Shown here in pieces: positions 1 through 8,021 of a DNA stretch of 21,067 nt (position 1 is its first letter; each line of letters opens with the position of its first letter). The translations under genes and the position numbers were made by a program. Below the pieces are notes generated by a model. That model was not told where the DNA came from, made no database searches, and saw only the letters and a list, made by a program, of their open reading frames with translations. This stretch comes from Branchiostoma floridae (lineage: Eukaryota; Chordata; Leptocardii; Amphioxiformes; Branchiostomatidae). The stretch lies in NCBI RefSeq assembly GCF_000003815.2, contig NC_049980.1, forward strand, positions 5,173,174 to 5,194,240. Direction: 5' to 3'.

Positions 1-390
1 TCAACCTTTGCTTGGAGAGTAGGAAAAGCGTAGACGTGGAACAGATAGGGGTAAGCCGACCAAAGGAATACAGCTTTGCGACCTCAGGATTGATAGATCG
101 ACCATTGGGCCAAATTCTTCCTTTTCAAGTGGGGTGCTTATGTGTCAAATGTAAAAAAAAATCATGAGATAGTGATCAAAATCATACTACATGTAATAGT
201 ATAGGCTAAGTTTTCTAAACGTTCCGCAAAACTGAAGTTCTAAGTTGTAGCAAATCGTCAATTTAATTAGGACAAGAACGCTCCGCAAACAGTCCCTTCA
301 CACTTTTGAGGAAATGCGTACATATATGTGACGCTTTTGTCTACTATTATGCCAATACGCCAATTACGTCCATATATTCCCATTGTCGAT
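1..390. other. non-coding stretch, no gene seen
   Basis: AT-rich sequence with stops in all frames and no recognisable exon, RNA or element. It leads into the minisatellite at 391. The long minus-strand reading through 267-620 is produced by the minisatellite. Confidence 0.5.
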
Positions 391-581
391 GTGAGCACAC
401 AGCTCGTTCGCTGTGAGCACACAGGCGTTCGCTGAGCACGCAGCCCCTTTTCTGCGTGAACACAGCTCGTTCGCTGTGAGCACACAGCTCGTTCGCTGAG
501 CACGCAGCCCCTTTTCTGCGTGAACACAGCTCGTTCGCTAAGCACACAGCCGCTTTGCTGTGAGCACACAGCTCCTTCGCT
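391..581. repeat. minisatellite, nine 20-22 bp units
   Basis: Nine tandem units with the core GAGCACACAGCTCGTTCGCT: 391-412, 413-433, 434-455, 456-475, 476-497, 498-519, 520-539, 540-559 and 560-581. Units three and four (434-475) are identical to units six and seven (498-539), so a 64-base higher-order period overlies the 21-base period. This suggests recent unequal exchange or slippage. The array gives a spurious minus-strand reading rich in SER and CSQ residues. Confidence 0.9.
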
Positions 582-613
582 AAAACAAGTTTTGACCCAA
601 TGGTCCATCGTAG

Positions 614-915
614 AAATCAACCAATTTTCTGTGTAATTTGAAATTTGTGGACTCGTGTGGTGTAACGGCAGGGCGTTTGGGCCCTAACCCAGAGCTGTTG
701 GGTTCAAATCCATTGATGTGCCACCGTTCTTGTGCCCTTGGGAAAGGCACTTTACACAACTATCCACAGTTCACTCAGGTGAAAATGGGTACCTAGCTGT
801 CATGGCTGCGATTAGAGAAGTTTTTAGTCTAGAACCCGTCCCTTCGTCAATGAATAAGGTCTCATTGATGTATTACTCCGCGAGTGGACACCCTAAAAGA
901 GATCCGAGCCAAAAA
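614..915 (+). mobile_element. tRNA-derived SINE copy
   Basis: The region has an RNA polymerase III internal promoter arrangement. An A-box-like TGGTGTAACGG begins near 659 and a B-box-like GGGTTCAAATCC lies near 700-711, spaced as in a tRNA gene. A non-tRNA body follows, containing CTTGGGAAAGGCACTTTACA (739 on) and AAATGGGTACCTAG (783 on). No sensible cloverleaf forms, so this is a SINE rather than a functional tRNA. The 60 bases before the A box (from 614) recur with the head at 12629-12705. The 3' limit is approximate; no poly(A) tail or target duplication was found. Confidence 0.7.
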
Positions 916-920
916 TGAAC

Positions 921-1490
921 GGCTGCACGGACGCATGTTTTTAGCGGTGAGAAATTCCCTTTTAGCCAGCGGAACTGATCTCAAAAGTTAGATTGGTGAA
1001 AGCTTATTTGTAACTGAAGAAATTAGCAGGTAAAGTTTTGCAGCCGCGCGCTAGGTCGGAGGTACACAGTCGTGGGTTCTGAGTGGTGCGGTTGTACAAT
1101 AGCAGCGAAAACGTGCCTTTTGTGGGGATTGACTAATCGTAGCTTGTAATTGCTATAAAAAAAGTTCCTATGTATAGTTTACATTGGCAATTTTTTCCCA
1201 CGATATAGGGTAAATGTGCTCGACATAGAATGAAAAATCTGCTGAAATTTCACGCAGCTTCATTATGAACGCGCCCATTTAAACCACGAATTATAACATA
1301 GAAGTCTATGGAAAGAAGAAACTCATCAATGAGACCATAACCCAACCGTGACATTCTCTTGCGCAGAGACGAAACAGCGTCCTAGAACTCCGACTGGTTC
1401 AAACTTTGCTTACCTGCCTTCCATTTCGAATATTATGAGCATCACCACAAACCAAATGTCAGCCAATCAGAGATAGCCTTTTATGTTGTC
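921..1490. other. intergenic, nothing recognised
   Basis: No exon with codon-like structure and splice sites is visible on either strand, and no repeat with a copy elsewhere in the window was noticed. Confidence 0.4.
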
Positions 1491-1740
1491 CGCACACACG
1501 GGGACCCGAACAAACTTAGCCCGTACCACTTCGGTAACTTCGCATGCACACACGGGGGACCCGAACAAACCCAGGCCGTACCACTACGATAACAGTCCGT
1601 ACGGAAACTTCGCACACACGGAGGACCCGAACAAATGAAATCCAGTCCGTACCACTACGGTATTTTCGCACACAAGGGGGACCCTAACAAACACAGTCCG
1701 TACCACTACGGTTTAAATATACCGCGCGTACCACTTCCGG
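1491..1740. repeat. tandem repeat, about four diverged 50-70 bp units
   Basis: Units start at 1491, 1541, 1611 and 1667. Each starts with CGCACACA or CGCATGCACACA, passes through GGACCCGAACAAA (GACCCTAACAAA in the last), and ends with CCGTACCACTACGGTA-like sequence. A fifth partial copy of the last motif (GCGTACCACTTCCGG) ends near 1740. Unit lengths vary by indels. The unit end is itself a short imperfect palindrome around CCGTACCACTACGG. Confidence 0.85.
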
Positions 1741-2233
1741 GTACCCGTCATCCCTAGCGAAAACCCTGAGTGGGGTTTCAAGTTCAGGGGAGACGATGCC
1801 ATTAGAATTTCACCCACTAATACATGCGTTCCAATGGGAGAGTTGAGGAAACAAATATGCAATTATCTCAAGTATAAAAAGTTCAAGCCATACAAACTTA
1901 CCTTCAAATGATAGCCTACTATCTCAGTCTCGGCAAATTCCTTGGCAAGAATTTCTATACGGCTAATCTTTTGATACACCCTCCTGATTAGAGCCCTTGG
2001 ATTGGCCCATTTGGCTGAAAACAGCATTCTGGCGACGATACCACTATTTCAGGGGGGTGCGGAAACCCCCTCGATGGAGGAAGGTCATTTTTTACAACTA
2101 ATTCTACCAGTGTAGGGTCTTTCCTACTGCAGCCACTCCCAAAATGCCCAGATTTCACATAAAATCCCACCAAGAAAGGCTTTTCAATGGGTTAAAGCCT
2201 TGTTTTTATTTGATCTCTCATCGTGGGCTCTAG
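1741..2233. other. intergenic, probable old transposon debris
   Basis: No exon recognised. Around 2038-2080 a block with GGGGGGTGCGGAAACCCCC-type hairpin sequence is followed by a T-rich stretch, giving the impression of a transposon fragment. There is no second copy in the window to confirm it. Confidence 0.3.
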
Positions 2234-2257
2234 GCGCCTGCGCTAATGCTTACGTCA
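2234..2257 (+). promoter_or_regulatory. possible TATA-less promoter elements of the methyltransferase gene
   Basis: GCGCCTGCGC (2234-2243) resembles the NRF1 site and TTACGTCA (2250-2257) is a CRE/ATF-like octamer. They lie about 120-145 bases before the chosen ATG at 2379, and no TATA box lies between. Both motifs are short and may be chance. Confidence 0.3.
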
Positions 2258-2378
2258 CCCCTTCATGATCGAACTTTGGAACTCTTTTGGGGTCGTCGCG
2301 TTGCAGCAACGTTTGGGACTAGAGGCTCTTCAAGGGTCGGGGCAGTTTTGTTTCGTTGACCACGACAGAACCTTTACA

Positions 2379-4095
2379 ATGAATGCAACAACTGCTGACC
2401 ACTACTCCCAGAACCGCTCCTACCAACACAGTTTCGGGGTTGAGGTGCTGCAGCAGTACCTGGCGTGGGAGGGGGGCGACACAGTTCTGGACGCAGGGTG
2501 TGGCACGGGGGAGATCTGCAGATACATGTCTCAACAGCCAGGGGTCGCTTCTGTGCAGGCATTCGACGTGTCTGCTGGATTCGTCAGGTAAAGATGCTGC
2601 CAATAATGCATGGTTTTAAAAAAATTATTAACTTTGTAGTTACAGAGTATCTAGATATAAAGCTGCTCAAACATGTTTTAAACCATTCTCCATTCCAATT
2701 CTTCTGCAGCTACGCCAACCAGAATAACTCAGCTCCAAACGTCCGCTATGACGTGGCCGATGTTTCTGACATATCCACTTATAAGCCAGAGTGGAAAGGT
2801 GGCTTCAGCAAGGCCGTCTGTCTCGCGGTGCTGCACTGGCTCCAGGACAAGGAAGCAGCACTAAAAGCGATACATTCATGCCTGAGGTCACGTGGAGAAA
2901 TCTTGCTATCTTGCGACACCGAGGACAGCAGCTTCTATCGAACCTCACACAACATGGCTTCGCACCCCAAGTGGCAGCCCTATTTGGGAGATTTTGCGCC
3001 GAACCTGTTTCCGTGGCCTTCCGGTGATCTCGTGGAGAACCGTAGCCGCCTGATGCAGGAGTGCGGGTTTGAGGTATGGATACTACGGGTACCTAAGGTT
3101 TTGTACGAACCCTACGAGATTCGTGCGAACATTATGTGATACGCACGAATCATTATGCGAAAACGCACGAGCCTTATGAAAATTACACAAATCACTCACT
3201 ATGCAAAAACGTACGAACCTTATGTGATTCGCACGAATCACTATGTGACACACACGAACCTTATGCGACTTGCACGAACCTTATGCGGATGACGTAATGT
3301 CACGTGGTCGGCTTGGTTCGCATAAGGCTCCTGCAAATCGCATAAGGTTCGTGCGAGTCGAATAGTGATTCGTGCGAATCACATAAGGTTCGTACGTTTT
3401 CGCATAGTGATTCGTGTGATTTTCATAAGGTTCGTGCGTTTAATTTAGTTATTTTATGAAGCCCATTAGCTGACATAAAATACTTGTAAGCAGCAAAACT
3501 TCCTGGACATAAAACGCACAAACAAATGAAATACTACTTAAAAGTCCTTACATCTAGAATCTACATTGTAACGTTACATCTCGTCAAATTGACTGATTCA
3601 TATACATAATGAGTTACTAATAACATGCTATTTTCCAGCATATATTTCGTGCATTTATCCGGCTGATGTAATAAGGCGAAGTTATCAAGCTGGGCCGCAC
3701 CGGTTTGGGATTTTGGGATTCCGTGCAGTTAACAGGAGTATATTGCGTTAATCTGTTGTGCTATTCATTGGCTTCTACTGTACATGGCAAGCCGTCCCAC
3801 GCGGATATGGACCTGTACAAGAATGTCTTTTTCATGACATTCGTATTTGGTTTCGTTTTAGGTACTTTCATGTCACATCAAACCGCATCAGCAGTCCTTC
3901 GAGTCTAAGGCAAAGCTGATGGAAGCCCTCCGCGGTATTTTTCCGCACCTGAACTACATACCACAGGAAAAGCACGAAGAGTTCTTCGATGACCTGTTTG
4001 AGATGGCCAAAGACATGCATATGGTGTCTACGGGCGGAGATTCTGGTTACATAGGGAAGAATGATACTTTAGTCCTTCATGCCCGAAAGCTGTGA
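2379..4095 (+). CDS. class I SAM-dependent methyltransferase, JHAMT-like, 3 exons, 268 aa
   Basis: Exons are 2379-2587, 2710-3073 and 3862-4095. Junctions are CAG|gtaaag to ttctgcag|C (phase 2) and GAG|gtatgg to tcgttttag|GTA (phase 0). They join into one frame ending at TGA 4093-4095. The start at 2379 has A at -3; an in-frame ATG at 2265 would add 38 residues that do not look like the family. Motif I, VLDAGCGTGE (residues 36-45), is the glycine-rich SAM loop, and FDVS (62-65) supplies the acidic residue expected to bind the SAM ribose. YDVADVSD (83-90), AVLHWLQD (109-116) and RGEILL (131-136) match the later strands of the Rossmann-like fold. The pattern around YANQN, LHWLQD and the C-terminal helix near EEFFDDLFEMAKD resembles juvenile hormone acid methyltransferase-like proteins. 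Length fits that family. The methyl acceptor in a chordate cannot be inferred. The protein is probably cytosolic, having no signal peptide. Intron 2 carries a foldback element. Confidence 0.85.
3103..3442. mobile_element. foldback element built of about 22-bp units inside the methyltransferase intron
   Basis: Units of the form CGCACGAACCTTATG plus a few bases repeat along 3103-3292 and appear inverted in 3312-3442. The reverse complement of 3312-3442 matches 3163-3292 nearly unit for unit, giving arms of about 130 bases around a loop of about 20 bases that includes GATGACGTAATGTCACGTGG. The left end has extra units forming a smaller hairpin at 3118-3149. The structure resembles foldback or palindromic MITE elements with internally repetitive arms. 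No target duplication was identified. Confidence 0.8.
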
Positions 4096-4212
4096 ATTCA
4101 CTCACATTGCAAATTGGATCTACAAGATTATGAGAGAGATTCTCTTCTTGGCTTTACTTCAATGGCAGTACTTCCGCTTTTTGTAATAGTCTTGATTTGT
4201 TGATGGCAGGTA

Positions 4213-4570
4213 GCTTTTTACCTCCATGAAATGTCATGGAGGTTATATTTTCTGTTATGTGTCTCTGTCTGTGTAGATGATTACTCAATAACGGCTGGAT
4301 GGATTGGTTTCATACTTGTTGTGTTGGTGGGGTATGATGAAAGCTCGAATCGATGAGATCTTGGGAGCCGTATCTGTCGTTATAATCGATGTAATAATAT
4401 CAGAAATCACCCCTATATTTGAGATATATTGGTACAGGCATCGTGCTGTATGTGTTTGTTAATGGGCTTAACTGCAAGCAGATAGTGAGGTGACAGCTGT
4501 TTGGGGAACCCCCAGTAGTTTTATTTATGTCTGCTTAGGACTGTTTGAAATATTTGTAACAGTTGGCACA
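4213..4570 (+). repeat. first copy of a direct repeat of about 350 bp
   Basis: The block starts with the self-complementary TACCTCCATGAAATGTCATGG and runs through GCTGGATGGATTGGTTTCAT, AAGCTCGAATCGATG, GTAATAATATCAGAAATC and GACAGCTGTTTGGGGAACCC to TTTATTTATGTCTGCTTA. The same motifs occur in the same order at 4574-4935. The reading frames inside are not conserved between the copies, so the block is treated as a repeat and not as coding sequence. Confidence 0.85.
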
Positions 4571-4573
4571 GTA

Positions 4574-5628
4574 CTAGTAGTTACCTCCATGAAATGTCAT
4601 GGAATGGAGGTTATATTTTCTGTTATGTGTCTTTGTCTGTGTACAAGATTACTCAAGAACGGCTGGATGGATTGGTTTCATACTTGTTGTGTTGGTGGGG
4701 TGTGATGAAAGCTCGAATCGATGTGATTTTGGGTGCCGTATCTGTCGTTATAATCGATGTAATAATATCAGAAATCCCCCCTATATCTGCGATATATTGG
4801 AACAGGCATCGTGCTTTAAGTGTTTGTTAATGGGCTTAGCTCCAAGCAGATAGTGAGGTGATTTGTATGACAGCTGTTTGGGGAACCCCGAGTTTTTTGA
4901 ATATGATAATTAGTTTTATTTATGTCTGCTTAAGATATCATGGAGATGTGAAGCGTAAGTATAATTGTAAGAAGTTGAGGTACATTTAACGGTAATGCTT
5001 AACAGGTATGGATGTCTCACATACTGTACTGCTGATTTGAGTGACATGGTGATTAAAATGCCATTAGGTCCTCTCATCTTAGATGGGTTGAGTGTCAGAA
5101 GTTTTATGGGCGATACAGATGTTCTGATTTCGTTACGATAAGGGACAGTTGTTAGTTGTCTCTTTCGTAGCCAATGGTACTTGTTTTTTAGCAGACGGGG
5201 TTGGCGCCAAGTATTCATCTTACAGTTGATGTAGCTATCAGAGGAAAGTGTCACCATCTGAATAAAGTTGGCCACATCCCTTCTTCTTTCTGAGCTTCCC
5301 AACTTCCTCCCACCACACCGCTCTGAGGCACATAGTCGAACCTCAATAATGCTGACAACCTTAGACAGTTTAAATGCCAAACATCAAGCTTAAGGAACAC
5401 CACGTTACCATATGCCGTCGACCTCTTAAACGCACATTACACAATTAAGTGTCACATTTTAATAATTACTAATCAGATGGACATCCTCTGTGTCATTAAA
5501 TAAATACACCACTACTTTCCCATAACATTTATAACCATTACTCCCAAATACAACCGACTATAAACATACATACCATCCACAAAAAAGCAATAAATATTTC
5601 ATGGAGGTATGAGGTCCCCGAACTCTAG
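4574..5628 (+). mobile_element. second repeat copy and candidate transposon with hairpin start and inverted end
   Basis: The second copy of the repeat spans 4574-4935. It begins with CTAG and then ACCTCCATGAAATG, followed closely by its own complement TCATGGAGGT near 4609-4618. Downstream, 5600-5628 carries TTTCATGGAGGTATGAGG and ends GAACTCTAG, so the ACCTCCATGAAAT motif recurs inverted about 1 kb away. This suggests a non-autonomous element with short inverted or hairpin ends. The superfamily is not assigned. No transposase is visible; the minus-strand reading of 154 codons at 4916-5380 resembles nothing known to me. Confidence 0.5.
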
Positions 5629-5782
5629 TTTTTTATGTGGGGAAAAAGTGGTGACAATGGTGAAGGTCTGGGCCGCCTAACAACTTGCTCTAGAACTGCA
5701 GAACGTTAAAATCTATAACGGATGATAACTGAACAAAGGAACAGCAAATTTCCATGATATTCGGTATGCAGGAAGCTTAGAC

Positions 5783-5802
5783 GGGTGGGGTGGGGGTGGG
5801 GG
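5783..5802 (+). other. G-quadruplex-like G-run cluster
   Basis: Four runs of three to five G, each separated by a single T (GGGTGGGGTGGGGGTGGGGG), match the standard short-loop quadruplex motif. No gene lies nearby, so a role is not implied. Confidence 0.6.
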
Positions 5803-5978
5803 CGTACGGAAGAACAGGACATTCGTGCCAACAGAAAAGCTCGGTGTGGACAGCAGATGTCTACGAATCCTGTGGGTTTGCCCTAATAAATGTGTGTGTG
5901 TTATCATACTACGAAATTTATAGTACAGATATGTACTTGTAACGCTGAGTTGCCATAAGTTTTAATATCAATATCTTT

Positions 5979-6217
5979 AACGCTGGTTTACCTTTATCCG
6001 CATGGTAACCTATATCCGTTGTTTAAAAAAAACAGGGTATTTCAGGATATCAAATTGACGGACTGTTGCTCAAATTGAAATCTTTTCAATGTATAGAAAA
6101 TATTCAAAATGTTGCAGTTTTAAACCACCGTCTGTCGACTTGATTTCACTAAATATGCTGTTTTTAAAAACAACGAATATAGGTTACTTCGCGGATAAAG
6201 GTGAACTAGCGTTACCA
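5979..6217. mobile_element. palindromic MITE-like element
   Basis: The left arm starts AACGCTGGTTTACCTTTATC and continues through GTAACCTATATCCGTTG. The right arm, read inverted from 6217, gives AACGCTAGTTCACCTTTATC and continues through GTAACCTATATTCGTTG. Pairing extends inward through an A-rich stretch to about 6070 on the left and 6122 on the right, leaving a loop of about 50 bases. There is no coding content. It looks like a full-length hairpin MITE. Confidence 0.75.
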
Positions 6218-6661
6218 ATAGTTCATTCCATTGCTATACGTGTAACTGCAGCTGTAGTACACGGTGTAGGATTCATGGTTTTTGTTCAGTATTAGCATAG
6301 GGACGAACATAACAGCTGTATAGCTTTGACTAGTTTACTTCATCGGGGAATTGAAGGTGTACAAGAAAAAAGGCATACCACTAAATGCATTAGAAACGCA
6401 TTAAAACGTCCGAACACAAAATAAAATGCTTGGATATCAAATAAAGCTATATCCGTTGTATCTCACCCTTCCATATCTGTTTATCTGTGTATTGCGATGT
6501 TGGAGTAGTTTATGAGTTAAAAAGGGACATCGATATACGATTAGTTTATAAGAATGAAGACCTTTATTGCACATTTTTGCCACACCTAGCTAAGTACAGG
6601 TATTTATTACATGTATATTCGCGTAATATTCGTGTAATATATTTTTTTTTCTTCATTTGTA
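6218..6661. other. intergenic, nothing recognised
   Basis: AT-rich sequence. The short plus-strand reading at 6487-6705 has low complexity and runs into the duplicated segment that starts near 6662. No exon or RNA seen. Confidence 0.4.
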
Positions 6662-7250
6662 AACAGTCAAACTACGGTTTCTATTTCGAATTTTGTGAAA
6701 GGTGAATTTTCCTGAACTTGTCGTCCATGCGCAGGAGGTTGACAGCCGTCAATGGTCACGTGGCAGGCACGCGATAGTCACGTGGTAGGCATGGGATGGT
6801 CACGGGGCAGGCATGCGATGGTCGTCCGACTATCCTGCAAAGACAATATCCAATTAAATCGTGCAAAGTTAGATATGTATGACCCATGAGTTTATAATTG
6901 TAATGGGATCCATGAGGTATGATATAAAAGGCAGCAATCCTTTTTTAGATATTCATTGCCAAACTCTGGAACAGAATTGGCCCCTATAGTAAAAAAAAAA
7001 CCGCTATGGGGCAAAACCCTACTCTCCCCTCAAAGAGCTATCTACCACTCAAAAATCCTGATCATAGCATTTCAAGAACACGAGATATCAAACCGGAATC
7101 TCCGCTGCAGCACCATAACACGATGCTAGGGGGGGGGGGCATATAACCAACAGGAAGACCTACCTCCATACCATTTATCAGAACATTCCATCCAAGAGAT
7201 CACTAGTTAATTGCGAAAAGACATCTCCGTGTCAAACACATTACAATGAA
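6662..7250 (+). repeat. duplicated segment, copy 1 (pairs with 14375-15200)
   Basis: Shared landmarks in the same order include GTCAAACTA, TTGACAGCCGTCAATG, the CACGTG-containing short repeats, CGTCCGACT, TATGACCCATGAGTTT, ATCCATGAGGTA, CTCTGGAACAGAATTGGCCC, ACCATAACACG, a G run and GACATCTCCGTG. Indels and substitutions are frequent, so the duplication is old or the unit is a dispersed element. This copy lacks the MITE found in copy 2. A run of eleven G lies at 7129-7139. Confidence 0.85.
6750..6822 (+). repeat. short tandem repeat with E-box cores
   Basis: About three units of roughly 22 bases, ATGGTCACGTGGCAGGCATG-like, lie here, with CACGTG at 6757-6762 and 6779-6784. The third unit has CACGGG. 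The paralogous array at 14460-14520 has four CACGTG cores. CACGTG is the classical E-box bound by bHLH-ZIP factors; binding here is not implied by sequence alone. Confidence 0.7.
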
Positions 7251-7665
7251 ACCTGGCGCAGGCAACCACCTGCCGTCAGAGGACACATTGAAACAGTCCC
7301 GTCCATTTTTACATAGTTAAGACCCCTCCCTAGCAACCACCTGTCTTCCCCAACCAGAAACCACTTTTTTACAGTCCCAAAGGGGCATTCAACCTACCCA
7401 AACCAACCAAAATTGATTGACAGCAGCTAGAAGCCACTTTATATGCGGAATTATGTGGGAAGAGTTCCCTTGGACTTTGAGACTTGTTTTCCTTAGGTTC
7501 TTTATTAGTTACGTCTTGGTAATGTTAGTTAGTGTCACATGTATTGACATTAGCCAGGATTGCCATACATGCATTGATCATCCGACCATCGACCAACCTG
7601 CCCTCAGCAACCATTTTTACTCGGTTGCTCAGGACCAGACGACAGCACGAAGTTTGGTCACACTA
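7251..7665. other. intergenic, nothing firmly recognised
   Basis: The stretch contains C/A-rich motifs of the GCAACCACCTG type at 7263 and 7334 that look repetitive. An 84-codon plus-strand reading (7417-7671) shows no domain and no clear splice sites. Confidence 0.35.
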
Positions 7666-7735
7666 AAATGACACTCAGTCTGGCAGGCCAACATCGCCTT
7701 TATGGACTCGGCACCGTGTTCTTGGGTTCAAAGGA
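7666..7735 (-). pseudogene. diverged copy of the terminal exon of the small secreted-peptide gene
   Basis: The minus strand matches the start of the exon at 16664-16522. Shared stretches include AGGCGATGTTGGCC and GGTGCCGAG. In the same frame it reads HGAESIKAMLACQTE against RGAETIKAMLARQAE, followed by divergence. The rest of the exon and the other exons are not found nearby. It is a truncated exon fragment lying just before the promoter of the LDLa/EGF gene. Confidence 0.65.
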
Positions 7736-7961
7736 GCGCTTAGTCACCTTAAGCTTGATCTTGAATTTGATATGCCTGTGAACTTGGGCGCACTGAAAAG
7801 TCGCAATGTTTACGTGCTTCTACTATTATGTCTTTTGTAAAGTCTTCTTTGTGTAACAACAAAGGGATTAGCGGGTTCCAATATATATAGGCATGCGTAG
7901 ACGCACATATACACACGCACATAAAGGGTTCCAAAGTATCTTATAACGCAGAGGTGGAGTT

Positions 7962-7969
7962 TATATAAA
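7962..7969 (+). promoter_or_regulatory. TATA box of the LDLa/laminin-EGF gene
   Basis: TATATAAA lies 60 bases before the chosen start codon at 8022, putting transcription start near 7992 and leaving a 5' UTR of about 30 bases. The flanking 200 bases are duplicated at 12706-12960, where this box has decayed to TTTAAACAAAC. Confidence 0.65.
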
Positions 7970-8021
7970 CTTGTCTCCCTCAAATCTGTTTCTGGCTATC
8001 ATGACGCAGTTGAGCTCCAGC

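Noticed and set aside
391-581. CRISPR array
   Set aside because: Units are contiguous without unique spacers, and the setting is eukaryotic.
267-620. 117-codon minus-strand reading with CSQ/SERAV repeats
   Set aside because: It is produced by the 21-base minisatellite; there is no domain, no signal peptide and no splice context.
656-715. Functional tRNA gene
   Set aside because: A and B boxes are present, but a proper acceptor stem and anticodon arm are not, and a SINE body follows directly.
2465-3139. 224-codon continuous plus-strand reading across the methyltransferase intron
   Set aside because: It runs through intron 1, and its first part is out of frame with the SAM motif. The spliced frame with DAGCGTGE is clearly the real one.
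3074-3139. Methyltransferase ending at the TGA at 3137-3139 without a third exon
   Set aside because: The tail VWILRVPKVLYEP runs into the foldback, whereas splicing at 3073 to 3862 gives a family-like C-terminus in frame.
4490-4853. Several short hydrophobic plus-strand readings
   Set aside because: They lie in the duplicated repeat, and the corresponding frames are broken in the other copy.
4916-5380. 154-codon minus-strand reading
   Set aside because: No recognisable domain, low protein-like character, and it lies within a repeat-bounded candidate transposon.
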